Assembly: GCA_002422225.1 (NCBI GenBank)
Contig: DITX01000087.1
Coordinates: 1 to 12,642 of the forward strand
Length of the DNA stretch: 12,642 nt
Direction of reading: 5' to 3'
Source: Gammaproteobacteria bacterium UBA6173
Lineage (GTDB): Bacteria; Pseudomonadota; Gammaproteobacteria; Pseudomonadales; Pseudohongiellaceae
The notes beneath the pieces are model-generated. The model searched no databases. It saw nothing but the letters and a program-made list of their open reading frames with translations, and was not told where the DNA came from. The position numbers and the translations under genes are program-made. Below are positions 1 through 6,116 of the stretch, in pieces (the first letter of the stretch is position 1; each line of letters opens with the position of its first letter).

Positions 1-151
1 ACATAAAAAGGCCTTTGTAGGGCTGGCCAGCGAAAAATGAACAGTCGTCGCTTGGGTCAAGGCACTGCGCAATGATTCCTTTCACATTAAAATCACTGTT
101 AGCCATCGAATCTAGCGCCATCGGGAAAGTCGAAGCGGCTGGAATGCGCAT
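1..151 (-). CDS. 5' part of an unidentified gene running off the left edge
   Basis: An open minus-strand frame starts with ATG at 151 and stays open for 50 codons to the window edge. The plus-strand frames here are all closed by stops. A GAGG ribosome binding site lies at 161-164 (as CCTC on the plus strand), nine bases before the ATG. The visible protein begins MRIPAASTFPMALDSMANSD and contains two cysteines in a CLDPSDDC segment, but I do not recognise a family. There is no obvious signal peptide. It is back to back with the secreted-protein gene at 185, with only 33 bp between the two start codons. A 50-codon frame can stay open by chance, so this is a tentative call supported mainly by the well-placed ribosome binding site. 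Confidence 0.4.
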   Translation of the reverse strand, partial: MRIPAASTFPMALDSMANSDFNVKGIIAQCLDPSDDCSFFAGQPYKGLFM

Positions 152-184
152 ACGTCAATTCCTCAGCAAGCAGGACACATCATC

Positions 185-688
185 GTGAAAACATGGATCC
201 GTACTCTCAAGCCATTTTTTACTTGTATCACCGTCGCAACGGCAACTCTGCTGCTTGTCTCCACCCCACTGCACGCTCAGGTGTTCCCGCGCGGCAACGG
301 TATCGCCTTTACCGGCAAAACTCAGTTTGATATGTACGTTCAGATTGGCGACTGGAAGGATATGCCGCAGGACCTTGACAGTTTCCGCCTGACAACCTTG
401 CAACAATTTGAACAGACCTTACTGAACGAAGGCATCCGTCGGCGCTCAGCTAATCGCAACTATCTGGTGTGTGCGGTGCAGGCAACCCGTTCAGGCAACG
501 CGATTGCGTATACCACCTCAGTGGAATACTGGGAGCTGGAGAACACCAAAGTGAATTCTCTGTTGTGGCAGCACAGCAGCATCAACACCATTGCCAGCAA
601 CCGCTTTAATGAGCAACTGGTGGTAGGGGAATGCTCGACACGTATCCTGGCTGAGTGGTCGCGCTGGAATCCGACAACAGATCTGTAG
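185..688 (+). CDS. Small secreted protein of unknown function
   Basis: A 167-residue protein starting at GTG 185, with an AGGA ribosome binding site at 172-175. No in-frame ATG is near, and the GTG start gives a complete signal peptide: basic start (MKTWIRTLK), hydrophobic stretch at about residues 10-28, and an LHAQ-like cleavage site near residue 32. The mature part is about 135 residues. It has two cysteines, in YLVCAVQ and VVGECST, that could form a disulfide, and it ends in a tryptophan-rich segment (EWSRWNP). I do not recognise the family. It probably acts in the periplasm or outside the cell. The next gene starts 18 bases after its stop, so the two may be co-transcribed. Confidence 0.75.
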   Translation: MKTWIRTLKPFFTCITVATATLLLVSTPLHAQVFPRGNGIAFTGKTQFDMYVQIGDWKDMPQDLDSFRLTTLQQFEQTLLNEGIRRRSANRNYLVCAVQATRSGNAIAYTTSVEYWELENTKVNSLLWQHSSINTIASNRFNEQLVVGECSTRILAEWSRWNPTTDL

Positions 689-706
689 TTCAGGACATCA
701 ACGTTA

Positions 707-907
707 ATGAAAAAATTCATGCTCAGAGTATGTTGGCCAATCCTCAGGTTTTTCGGAACGGACCAAGAGCCTGCAAATTATAAAAAGCCCCATCGCGTTG
801 CCTTGATGGCGATCACGTCAGGCATGATGTTGTTGATGGCGCTGTTGCGAAGCGCGTGCCATCTCCAAGGGGGTGCGACCATCACCCAATCTGACCAAGT
901 GATTTAA
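707..907 (+). pseudogene. Small membrane protein gene with its natural 3' end replaced
   Basis: The frame opens at ATG 707, shortly after the secreted-protein gene, with a weak AGGA upstream. The N-terminal part (MKKFMLRVCWPILRFFGTDQ, then a YKKPHR segment and a hydrophobic helix at about residues 31-47) resembles small inner-membrane proteins common in Gammaproteobacteria. That resemblance is from memory of similar sequences, not a search. After about residue 47 (position 847) the character changes abruptly to a short polar tail. From about 848 the same DNA encodes, on the other strand, a convincing MarR-family segment. The natural C-terminal part, probably a second hydrophobic segment, therefore seems to have been lost in a rearrangement, and the last ~19 codons are an accidental read-through tail. 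It could still be translated as a 66-residue protein. Confidence 0.5.
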
Positions 908-1246
908 CGCGCCAAAATGGTGTTGTGTCAGACCATCATTCAGCCTCGATTCCAACTTGGCGCGACTGAGCTGAGAAATTATGCCAATCTCGTTCAGTAC
1001 GACCATTGAGCTGACATTGTATTCATGATCTGTCATCTGACGCTCGGCCTGTGCCTGCATCGCGATGGCCGTGTTCAAATCAATCATGTTTTTCCTGATA
1101 TACAAAGCAAGCACATTACGAAACTCGCTGCGCCATAACAGTGGCGCAGCCCAAAGTGGATCCTTTAACAACAAGGAGACAACATCATAGGTATGCTCTG
1201 TTGGCAGGTACAAATAGGCGATTGTATTGATATCTACGACGATCAT
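818..1246 (-). pseudogene. VapC-like PIN toxin, truncated and fused in frame to a marR fragment
   Basis: Residues 1 to about 84 are a typical VapC/FitB-type PIN domain start: the first catalytic aspartate is D5 (IVVDINTIAYL) and the second acidic residue is E41 in a conserved WRSEF segment. From about residue 85 the protein stops looking like PIN. It reads EIGIISQLSRAKLESRLNDG and then NHLVRLGDGRTPLEMARA, which is the N-terminal dimerisation/HTH part of a MarR-family regulator. The distal acidic residues of the PIN active site, normally in a YDCEFVALA-like segment and after it, are absent. The start overlaps the antitoxin stop by an ATGA (1243-1246), as is usual in such modules. Family knowledge says VapC enzymes are RNases needing all these acidic residues, so I infer an inactive toxin. 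The fused product ends at a stop created beyond the marR homology. Confidence 0.75.
848..993 (-). pseudogene. Fragment of a MarR-family transcriptional regulator
   Basis: This stretch is the in-frame 3' portion of the toxin-like frame. It encodes about 48 residues that match the N-terminal region of a MarR subfamily from memory: a helix like EIGIISQLSRAKLE, the segment LNDGLTQHHFGALNHLV, and RLGDGRTPLEMARA. In intact proteins the last motif is followed by the recognition helix (an AFQV.K..MTNTL-like sequence); here that is missing. The fragment lacks the start, the DNA-recognition helix, the wing and the C-terminal dimer helix, so it cannot be a working regulator. Its edges are approximate and were judged from where the protein changes character. 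Confidence 0.65.
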
Positions 1247-1485
1247 GCTCTGCCCTGAGCCTTTGCTGCGCTGATCTCGTCCACATCCAATCGGGTAGCG
1301 GATACTCTGCTTCTTAACAATGCCGCTTTCTCCGCAAGTTCAACAGCGGAAATGCGTGTGGGTCTGAAGGTTTTCTCCAGACAGTAGATCAACTCGCTGT
1401 TGACGCTTCGATGGTGCGCAGCGGTCGCCTGCTTGAGTTTTTCGTAAAGGTCATCCGGAATATTCTTGAATGTTACGGTAGCCAT
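1243..1485 (-). CDS. FitA/VapB-like ribbon-helix-helix antitoxin
   Basis: An 80-residue protein beginning MATVTFKNIPDDLYEKLKQA, the Arc-type ribbon-helix-helix form of FitA-like antitoxins. The beta strand is at residues 2-7, the two helices run to about residue 40, and a charged C-terminal tail (about 45-80) would wrap around the toxin. I chose ATG 1485 because homologues start exactly there and a GAGGA site lies seven bases upstream. An in-frame ATG at 1623 also has a strong GGAGG site but would add 46 residues of unusual composition before the DNA-binding strand. The stop overlaps the toxin start (ATGA). It probably represses its own promoter at the 11-bp repeats just upstream. The cognate toxin is truncated, so the antitoxin may be an orphan or may still neutralise a related toxin elsewhere. 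Confidence 0.8.
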   Translation of the reverse strand: MATVTFKNIPDDLYEKLKQATAAHHRSVNSELIYCLEKTFRPTRISAVELAEKAALLRSRVSATRLDVDEISAAKAQGRA

Positions 1486-1501
1486 TCCACAATCCTCGTC
1501 T

Positions 1502-1529
1502 GGTTTCAAAACGGTTTCATTACGGTTTC
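1502..1529 (-). repeat. Three direct repeats with 11-bp period, likely RHH operator
   Basis: The hexamer GAAACC on the minus strand (GGTTTC on the plus strand) occurs at 1502-1507, 1513-1518 and 1524-1529, exactly 11 bp apart. The two upstream copies extend to GAAACCGT. One copy overlaps the predicted -10 element and the others lie around the predicted transcript start. RHH proteins commonly bind tandem sites about one helical turn apart, so the antitoxin is the natural candidate to bind here. Confidence 0.55.
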
Positions 1530-1547
1530 CGATATACTGCCTGTCAA
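1519..1547 (-). promoter_or_regulatory. Predicted promoter of the antitoxin-toxin module
   Basis: On the minus strand a perfect -35 hexamer TTGACA (complement of 1542-1547) is followed by a 17-base spacer and a moderate -10 hexamer CGTAAT (complement of 1519-1524; 4 of 6 consensus bases). This places the transcript start near 1512, about 26 bases before the antitoxin ATG at 1485. The prediction is from the hexamers and spacing only. Confidence 0.55.
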
Positions 1548-1683
1548 CGCCACACGTGAGATCAGTTGAACTCGGGGAGAGGCGTTTTGGCGAGGGTGTG
1601 TGAAAGGGTGATGAAGCAGACATATCAATTCCTCCAAGAGTCTATAGATAAGTCTGGACCATCAGTCTATCGACGGCTGTTTA

Positions 1684-2328
1684 TTACGGCTCAATCAAGC
1701 CCGCGCGGATCGCTATGATAGCCAGTTCCGCACTGTTGGCGGCACTCAATTTTTGTTTGATGTTATACAGATGTGTGCCGATGGTACGCGGACTCAGCGA
1801 CATGACATCGGCAATCTCTTGCACGGACTTGCCCTTGGCCAGTTCAATAAACACTTTGAATTCTTTTTCACTGAGCGCGTCCACCGGGTTTTTTGATCCA
1901 GACACCTGCGCAACCGCCATCGCCTGCGCAATCATCGGCTCCAGATAAATGTTGCCTTTGTATACCGAGCGAATGGCTTCCATCAACACGTCAGCAGCGC
2001 TGCGTTTGGTCAGGTAGCCGGCCGCGCCGGCTTTGAGTACACGGCGGGCATGCATCACGTCTTCATGAGCAGACAGCACCAGAATCTTTTGCTGGGGGCT
2101 CTTGGCCAGCACTCTGGCGATGGCTTCCAGCCCGCCAATCCCTGGCATGGAGATGTCCATCACCACGACATCCGGTGCCAGCGCCTGAAACTGTTTGACG
2201 GCCTCTTCGCCGCTTTGTGCTTCACCCACGACGTCTATGTCCTGTGAGCCTTGCAACAGCAGCCTGAAGCCCATGCGGACAACGGCATGATCGTCAACCA
2301 GCATGACTTTGATGCGGGGTTTAGTCAT
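1684..2328 (-). CDS. NarL/FixJ-family response regulator (MoxX-like)
   Basis: A 214-residue two-component response regulator. The receiver domain (about 5-122) has the acidic pair D12/D13, the phospho-acceptor D58 in VVMDISMPG, S86 at the switch position and K108. The C-terminal LuxR-type helix-turn-helix starts at LSEKEFKVF (about 150) and carries the recognition region PRTIGTHLYNIKQKL. I chose ATG 2328 (MTKPRIKV) because it begins the receiver directly; the frame extends upstream but would add repeat-encoded leucine-rich residues from inside the kinase gene. The start overlaps the kinase stop by 8 bp, implying translational coupling. Family and context suggest it is phosphorylated by the adjacent kinase and controls transcription, plausibly of PQQ-linked genes. 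The target is inference. Confidence 0.9.
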   Translation of the reverse strand: MTKPRIKVMLVDDHAVVRMGFRLLLQGSQDIDVVGEAQSGEEAVKQFQALAPDVVVMDISMPGIGGLEAIARVLAKSPQQKILVLSAHEDVMHARRVLKAGAAGYLTKRSAADVLMEAIRSVYKGNIYLEPMIAQAMAVAQVSGSKNPVDALSEKEFKVFIELAKGKSVQEIADVMSLSPRTIGTHLYNIKQKLSAANSAELAIIAIRAGLIEP

Positions 2329-3748
2329 GGTTGACCCCGACGACGTCAGCAACAGACCTGGTTGTAAGAGGAAGGGTTGTAACAGGAAGGGTTGCAACGG
2401 GAAGCGTAGCCACAATTAAGGTGCCACCATCTGGCCGCGACTCACACAGCACCTCACCATCAAACGCATGCACACGCTCTTTGATGCCCAACAATCCAAA
2501 ACGCCGTCCTTCAGACGCGTCGACGCCCAGGCCTTTGCCGTCATCGCTCACGCGTATCTCCAGAAACTCCGTGATTACCTGTCCTGACAAATTCTTTTTC
2601 AGCGTCAGCGCAACAGTCACATGCGTCGCCTCAGCGTGTTTAATCACATTAGTCAGGCATTCCTGCACGACGCGGTACACGGTGATGTTGAATTTTTCAT
2701 CAAAGCGGTTCAGGCCATCGCCCGAGATCAGCTCAACACTCAACTGCGGATGTTGTCTGCGGTACTGCGTTACCAGGTCGTTGATGGCATCCGCCAGGCC
2801 CAGATGATCCAGTGCGCTGGGCCGCAGCTGCCGGATCATGGAATGCACCACGTCATAAATGTGCGATGCGACCTCAACGATGGTCTGCGCGTTTTTGCGG
2901 GTTTCATCCGGTTGCTTGTCGCCACGATTGGCCATGGCAGTACCGATGGTTTTGATCGCCGTGACACACTGGCCGAGTTCATCATGCAGCTCGCGTGCAA
3001 TGGATTTTCTTTCTTCTTCCAGTTTGCTGTGAATCAGCTGCGTGAGTTTGCGGCTTTGTTCCAGCTCGCGCTCTGTAGTCAGGGCCACCTGCAATGAAGA
3101 AGCCATGCTGTTGAAGGTATGGCTGATGGCATTAAATTCGGGCAAATCGTAGTGTTTGAGACGTGTGTTGTACTGGCCCCGCTCCATTTCTGACATGGCC
3201 ACCACAATGTCTTTTAAGGGTTGCAGGGTGCGGCCCAACATACGAAACACCACAATGTTCAGCAGCACAAAAAACACCAGAAAAAACAGCGCAAACCGTT
3301 CCAGCTCATCCCAGGCATCCAGCACAGAGCGCGAAGAGTCGGGTGTCACCAGAATGGAGCCTTCAGCCAACAGCAGGCGTACGTCAGCAATATCCGGAGC
3401 GACCAACGCGGTAAACCACTGAGGCGCCCAACGCCCCTGTTTATACTCTGAAGGCGGTGACTCATAGATCAGGCTGTTGTTACTGTCATACAGACGAACC
3501 TCATTGGCACGCACACGCCCCACACTGCGCAGGTATTGTGTCAGGTCATCCAGTGGCTCGGATGCCTCAGGTGAGTACACCGATGAATTCAGCACCGACT
3601 GCAGCAGCTGAATGCTGACGCGGGTACCGGCTTCGATTTCCTGCGCAATTGACCGACGCTTGTAGTCGATCAGCAGATAAGCCATCACCACCACAAACAC
3701 GATGCCGATCAGCGAAATAACCAGATTAACCCTGAAACGCAGACTCAT
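2321..3748 (-). CDS. Membrane sensor histidine kinase with LapD/MoxY-type sensor (MoxY-like)
   Basis: A 475-residue kinase. It has a first membrane helix at about 8-27, a periplasmic sensor of about 120 residues, a second helix at about 152-169, a HAMP-like linker (about 170-225), a HisKA_3 dimerisation region with the phospho-accepting H255 in ARELHDELGQ, and an HATPase domain with an N box (N367), DDGKG (402-406) and GLLGIKERV (418-426). The stretch after the first helix (YKRRSIAQEIEAGTRVS) resembles the LapD/MoxY N-terminal domain. MoxY of methylotrophs senses a signal for PQQ-dependent methanol dehydrogenase expression, which suits the divergent pqq operon. The start overlaps the hydrolase stop (ATGA) and the end overlaps the regulator start. 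The C-terminal tail (about 447-463) is made of repeated TLP-type pentapeptides from a 15-bp DNA repeat. Confidence 0.88.
   Translation of the reverse strand: MSLRFRVNLVISLIGIVFVVVMAYLLIDYKRRSIAQEIEAGTRVSIQLLQSVLNSSVYSPEASEPLDDLTQYLRSVGRVRANEVRLYDSNNSLIYESPPSEYKQGRWAPQWFTALVAPDIADVRLLLAEGSILVTPDSSRSVLDAWDELERFALFFLVFFVLLNIVVFRMLGRTLQPLKDIVVAMSEMERGQYNTRLKHYDLPEFNAISHTFNSMASSLQVALTTERELEQSRKLTQLIHSKLEEERKSIARELHDELGQCVTAIKTIGTAMANRGDKQPDETRKNAQTIVEVASHIYDVVHSMIRQLRPSALDHLGLADAINDLVTQYRRQHPQLSVELISGDGLNRFDEKFNITVYRVVQECLTNVIKHAEATHVTVALTLKKNLSGQVITEFLEIRVSDDGKGLGVDASEGRRFGLLGIKERVHAFDGEVLCESRPDGGTLIVATLPVATLPVTTLPLTTRSVADVVGVNHD
2360..2404. repeat. Three tandem 15-bp repeats in the 3' end of the kinase gene
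   Basis: Three consecutive 15-base units (2360-2374, 2375-2389, 2390-2404), the middle one reading GGTTGTAACAGGAAG, differ at one to three positions. On the coding strand they encode an ATLPV/TTLPL-type pentapeptide repeated in tandem. The length of 15 keeps the frame, so copy-number changes would only lengthen or shorten the kinase tail. Confidence 0.85.
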
Positions 3749-4734
3749 TGTGCTGCTCCGGCCAGCATGGCTATCATTCTGTCACGAAGTGCGTCGACCT
3801 CTTCCCGTAATGCCCATGCCATACTGCCCGACGAGGCGCTGTGGCCGCCATTATCAACCATACGCAAACGTGCTCGCGGCAGGCGTTGGCTCAGTCGCCA
3901 GGCAGTAATCGGAGGACACACCAGATCAAAGCGGCCTTGCACAATTGTCACCGGCAGATAAATATTGTGAGCCGCCTCCAACAATGGGTTTTGGGCCAGA
4001 AAACACTTATGTTTCAGAAAGTGCAATTGCACACGGGCGCTGTTTAATGTGGCAGAGATTGATGGCATGGACGTCATTGTCGGCGAAGTAGACGGCACTT
4101 GTTCCTGCAGTACTGACCCGATTCTCATGATCTGCATCTCGTACTCTGCCCAGCGCCTAGCCGCTTCACTCGCATCACCATCATCAAGGTCCTGCACCGC
4201 CTGATAGTAGTCATCAACAATGTCCGAATCCCAGCCACTGACCAGTTGCGTCCACGCTTCCGGCGCAAATCCTGACAGACCGTGTGTAAACCAGTTCAGT
4301 TCTTCATCCGTGCCAAGAAAAACCCCTCTTAAAATCAATTCATCCAACCACTGTGGATAACGCATCGCATAGGCCAGCGCCAATGTGCTACCCCAGGAGC
4401 CACCTAACAAACTGATGTTGCCAGTAATTTCCAGTGCGTCACGAATCGCGTTAATGTCCTCGACCAGCACAGCGGTGTCGTTTTCCCGCGTCTCACCTGC
4501 CGGATCAGATCTGCCACAACCGCGCTGGTCAAACAACACGATGTCAAAAAAATCCGGATCAAAATAACGCCGATGCACTGCCCGACTCTGGCTGCCCGGC
4601 CCACCATGCAAAAAGAAAATCGGGTAGCCGCCCTTTTTACCACTGCGCTCTACATACAGAGAATGACGTGCCGATACCGCCACCATCCCGGTAAAAAAAG
4701 GCTCAATGTCCGGATATAAACTGTTGATGGGCAA
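3745..4734 (-). CDS. pip: Proline iminopeptidase-like alpha/beta hydrolase (family S33)
   Basis: Family S33 peptidases remove N-terminal proline from peptides in the cytoplasm. Counted from an upstream GTG at 4767, the hallmarks are LYPDIEPF (17-24), the oxyanion HGGPG (54-58), DQRGCGRSDP (80-89), the nucleophile elbow GGSWG with S124, D281 in QGRFDLVCPP and H309 in GGHS. The start is uncertain. GTG 4767 has no clear ribosome binding site and gives 340 residues. TTG 4734 follows an AGAGGGGAG purine run (spacing tight) and gives 329, closer to the usual 310-320, so I use it. The gene heads the minus-strand operon; its stop overlaps the kinase start (ATGA). A role with PqqA fragments is conceivable, since PQQ synthesis needs peptide trimming, but PqqA here has its only proline at position 5 and nothing direct supports this. 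Confidence 0.85.
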   Translation of the reverse strand: MPINSLYPDIEPFFTGMVAVSARHSLYVERSGKKGGYPIFFLHGGPGSQSRAVHRRYFDPDFFDIVLFDQRGCGRSDPAGETRENDTAVLVEDINAIRDALEITGNISLLGGSWGSTLALAYAMRYPQWLDELILRGVFLGTDEELNWFTHGLSGFAPEAWTQLVSGWDSDIVDDYYQAVQDLDDGDASEAARRWAEYEMQIMRIGSVLQEQVPSTSPTMTSMPSISATLNSARVQLHFLKHKCFLAQNPLLEAAHNIYLPVTIVQGRFDLVCPPITAWRLSQRLPRARLRMVDNGGHSASSGSMAWALREEVDALRDRMIAMLAGAAQ

Positions 4735-5016
4735 CTCCCCCCTCTTTAAATTCTGGCTGGTAAGCACTGAGCCTGTTTACATGGGTCGGCCCGCTTTGCC
4801 AATACCACGCAATACAATCTCATGAAAATCATGAACTGCTTTTGCTGAAAATCCGGCAGCCTACCCCCGTCTGGCCATGACAGTATCGTTACGTCATATG
4901 CAACTTGCTGCAGTTAACACGCGTTAATTCGGCCAGCCTGCCAAGATGACCCCGACAGCACAAGAAATTGTTTTGCTCTGCCGGGTTAACTCACCGTTAC
5001 CGAGGAGATGATAATA
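4735..5016. promoter_or_regulatory. Divergent intergenic region between pip and pqqA
   Basis: About 280 bp hold the promoters for both the minus-strand pip-kinase-regulator operon and the plus-strand pqq operon. I cannot assign convincing -35/-10 pairs. The notable elements are an inverted repeat TTAAC-ACGC-GTTAA at 4914-4927 and a related half-perfect site TTAAC-TCACC-GTTA at 4986-4999, just before pqqA. These are candidate operators. No coding frame is convincing here. Confidence 0.45.
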
Positions 5017-5088
5017 ATGTGGATCAAGCCTGCTTACACCGAAATGCGTTTTGGTTTTGAAGTCACTATGTACGTTGCCAACCGTTAA
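5017..5088 (+). CDS. pqqA: PqqA, PQQ precursor peptide
   Basis: A 23-residue peptide, MWIKPAYTEMRFGFEVTMYV followed by ANR. It is the ribosomally made substrate from which pyrroloquinoline quinone is built. The two residues that become PQQ are present in the required EVTMY arrangement, E15 and Y19. The W2, K4-P5 and basic-residue pattern before the core is typical of PqqA. A GAGGAG ribosome binding site at 5002-5007 lies nine bases before ATG 5017. An in-frame ATG at 5008 would lie almost on that site and is unlikely. It is the first gene of the operon, 110 bp before pqqB, and a strong hairpin fills the gap. Confidence 0.97.
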   Translation: MWIKPAYTEMRFGFEVTMYVANR

Positions 5089-5108
5089 TCCGGCGGCATT
5101 TGCATGGC

Positions 5109-5146
5109 GAGGAAGGGAGTCGCCCAACATTGGGGCTCCTTTCTTC
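5109..5146 (+). terminator. Strong RNA hairpin between pqqA and pqqB (attenuator or mRNA stabiliser)
   Basis: The arms 5109-5119 (GAGGAAGGGAG) and 5136-5146 (CTCCTTTCTTC) pair over all 11 positions, nine Watson-Crick and two G-U. An inner CCCA/TGGG stem (5123-5126 with 5131-5134) closes a four-base loop. There is no clean U tract after it, so full termination is unlikely. A partial terminator or a 3' stabiliser for the pqqA message fits better, because the peptide substrate is needed in excess over the enzymes. The structure is read from the sequence; its role is inferred. Confidence 0.6.
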
Positions 5147-5198
5147 ACTTATCTGGCAATTGGGGTTTTGACTCCTGCATTTCTGTTGAGGCCACATG

Positions 5199-6116
5199 AT
5201 GAGAGTACGCGTATTGGGCTCCGCAGCCGGGGGCGGTTTTCCGCAATGGAACTGTAATTGCCCTAACTGCGATGGCGTGCGCAAGGGCAGTATCGTGGCA
5301 AGCCCGAGAACACAATCATCAATTGCCATCAGCAGCGATAACATCAATTGGCTGTTGTTTAATGCCTCACCCGATATCCTGACCCAGTTTCAAGGTTTCC
5401 CCGAGTTGCAACCTGCACGCGCCATCCGCGACACCGCTGTGCGGGGCATCGTGCTGATGGATGCGCAGATTGACCATACCACTGGCCTGTTTATGTTGCG
5501 GGAGGGCAAAACGCCCCTCAACATCTACTGCACAGACATGGTTCACGAAGATCTGACCCAGGGCAATCCAATTTTTAACATCCTGACACACTTCTGCGGC
5601 GTGTCATGGCATCAGGTGCCCACGGCGGGCGGACACCGTTTTCAGGTGGAGGGCATTGCAGACATTGACATCACGGCAGTGCCCCTCAGTAGCAAAGCGC
5701 CACCTTACTCGCCACACCGGCATGACCCACACGAAGGCGATAACATCGGTATTCAGCTCGAGGACAAGCGCAGCGGCAAAAAACTGTTCTACGCGCCGGG
5801 GCTCGCCGCCATTGAGCCTCATGTGCTGCCGTTTATGCAGAATGCCGACTGTCTGATGGTCGATGGCACCTGTTGGAGCAATGATGAAATGCGCAAACTG
5901 GGCATCAGTCAGACGCTGTCATTGGAAATGGGTCATCTGCCGCAATCCGGCGCGGGCGGCATGATCGAGATCCTGAGACCCCTCAACGCAACTCGCAAAA
6001 TTCTGATTCACATTAACAACACCAATCCGATACTGCGTGAGAACTCCAGCGAACGAAAAATCCTCAATCAGGAAAACATCGAAGTAGCCTTTGATGGCAT
6101 GGACTTTACCCTATGA
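5199..6116 (+). CDS. pqqB: PqqB, metallo-beta-lactamase-fold enzyme of PQQ synthesis
   Basis: A 305-residue PqqB. It starts with the family signature VLGSAAGGGFPQWNCNCPNC, whose CxCxxC cysteines hold a structural zinc. It also has the altered metallo-hydrolase region DAQIDHTTGLFMLREG and a late GHLPQSG segment. PqqB is reported to hydroxylate the tyrosine ring of the cross-linked Glu-Tyr intermediate in the cytoplasm. ATG occurs twice in a row (5196 and 5199). I prefer 5199: homologues begin a few residues before VLGSAAGGG, and it lies seven bases after GAGG (5188-5191). Length is normal (about 300). The stop is inside an ATGATGA that also starts pqqC, so the genes are translationally coupled. 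Confidence 0.96.
   Translation: MRVRVLGSAAGGGFPQWNCNCPNCDGVRKGSIVASPRTQSSIAISSDNINWLLFNASPDILTQFQGFPELQPARAIRDTAVRGIVLMDAQIDHTTGLFMLREGKTPLNIYCTDMVHEDLTQGNPIFNILTHFCGVSWHQVPTAGGHRFQVEGIADIDITAVPLSSKAPPYSPHRHDPHEGDNIGIQLEDKRSGKKLFYAPGLAAIEPHVLPFMQNADCLMVDGTCWSNDEMRKLGISQTLSLEMGHLPQSGAGGMIEILRPLNATRKILIHINNTNPILRENSSERKILNQENIEVAFDGMDFTL

Noticed and set aside
780..815. Possible minus-strand terminator after the toxin chimera (CCATC/GATGG then T's)
   Set aside because: The stem is only five pairs with a mismatch beside it, and the bases are explained as coding sequence of the small membrane protein.
1638..1668. Repeated AGTCT motifs between the response regulator and antitoxin as an attachment site
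   Set aside because: The copies are too short and irregular, with no integrase or matching second site.
2331..3451. Several long plus-strand frames opposite the kinase gene
   Set aside because: They are antisense to a kinase with all expected motifs, have no ribosome sites and no recognisable protein features.
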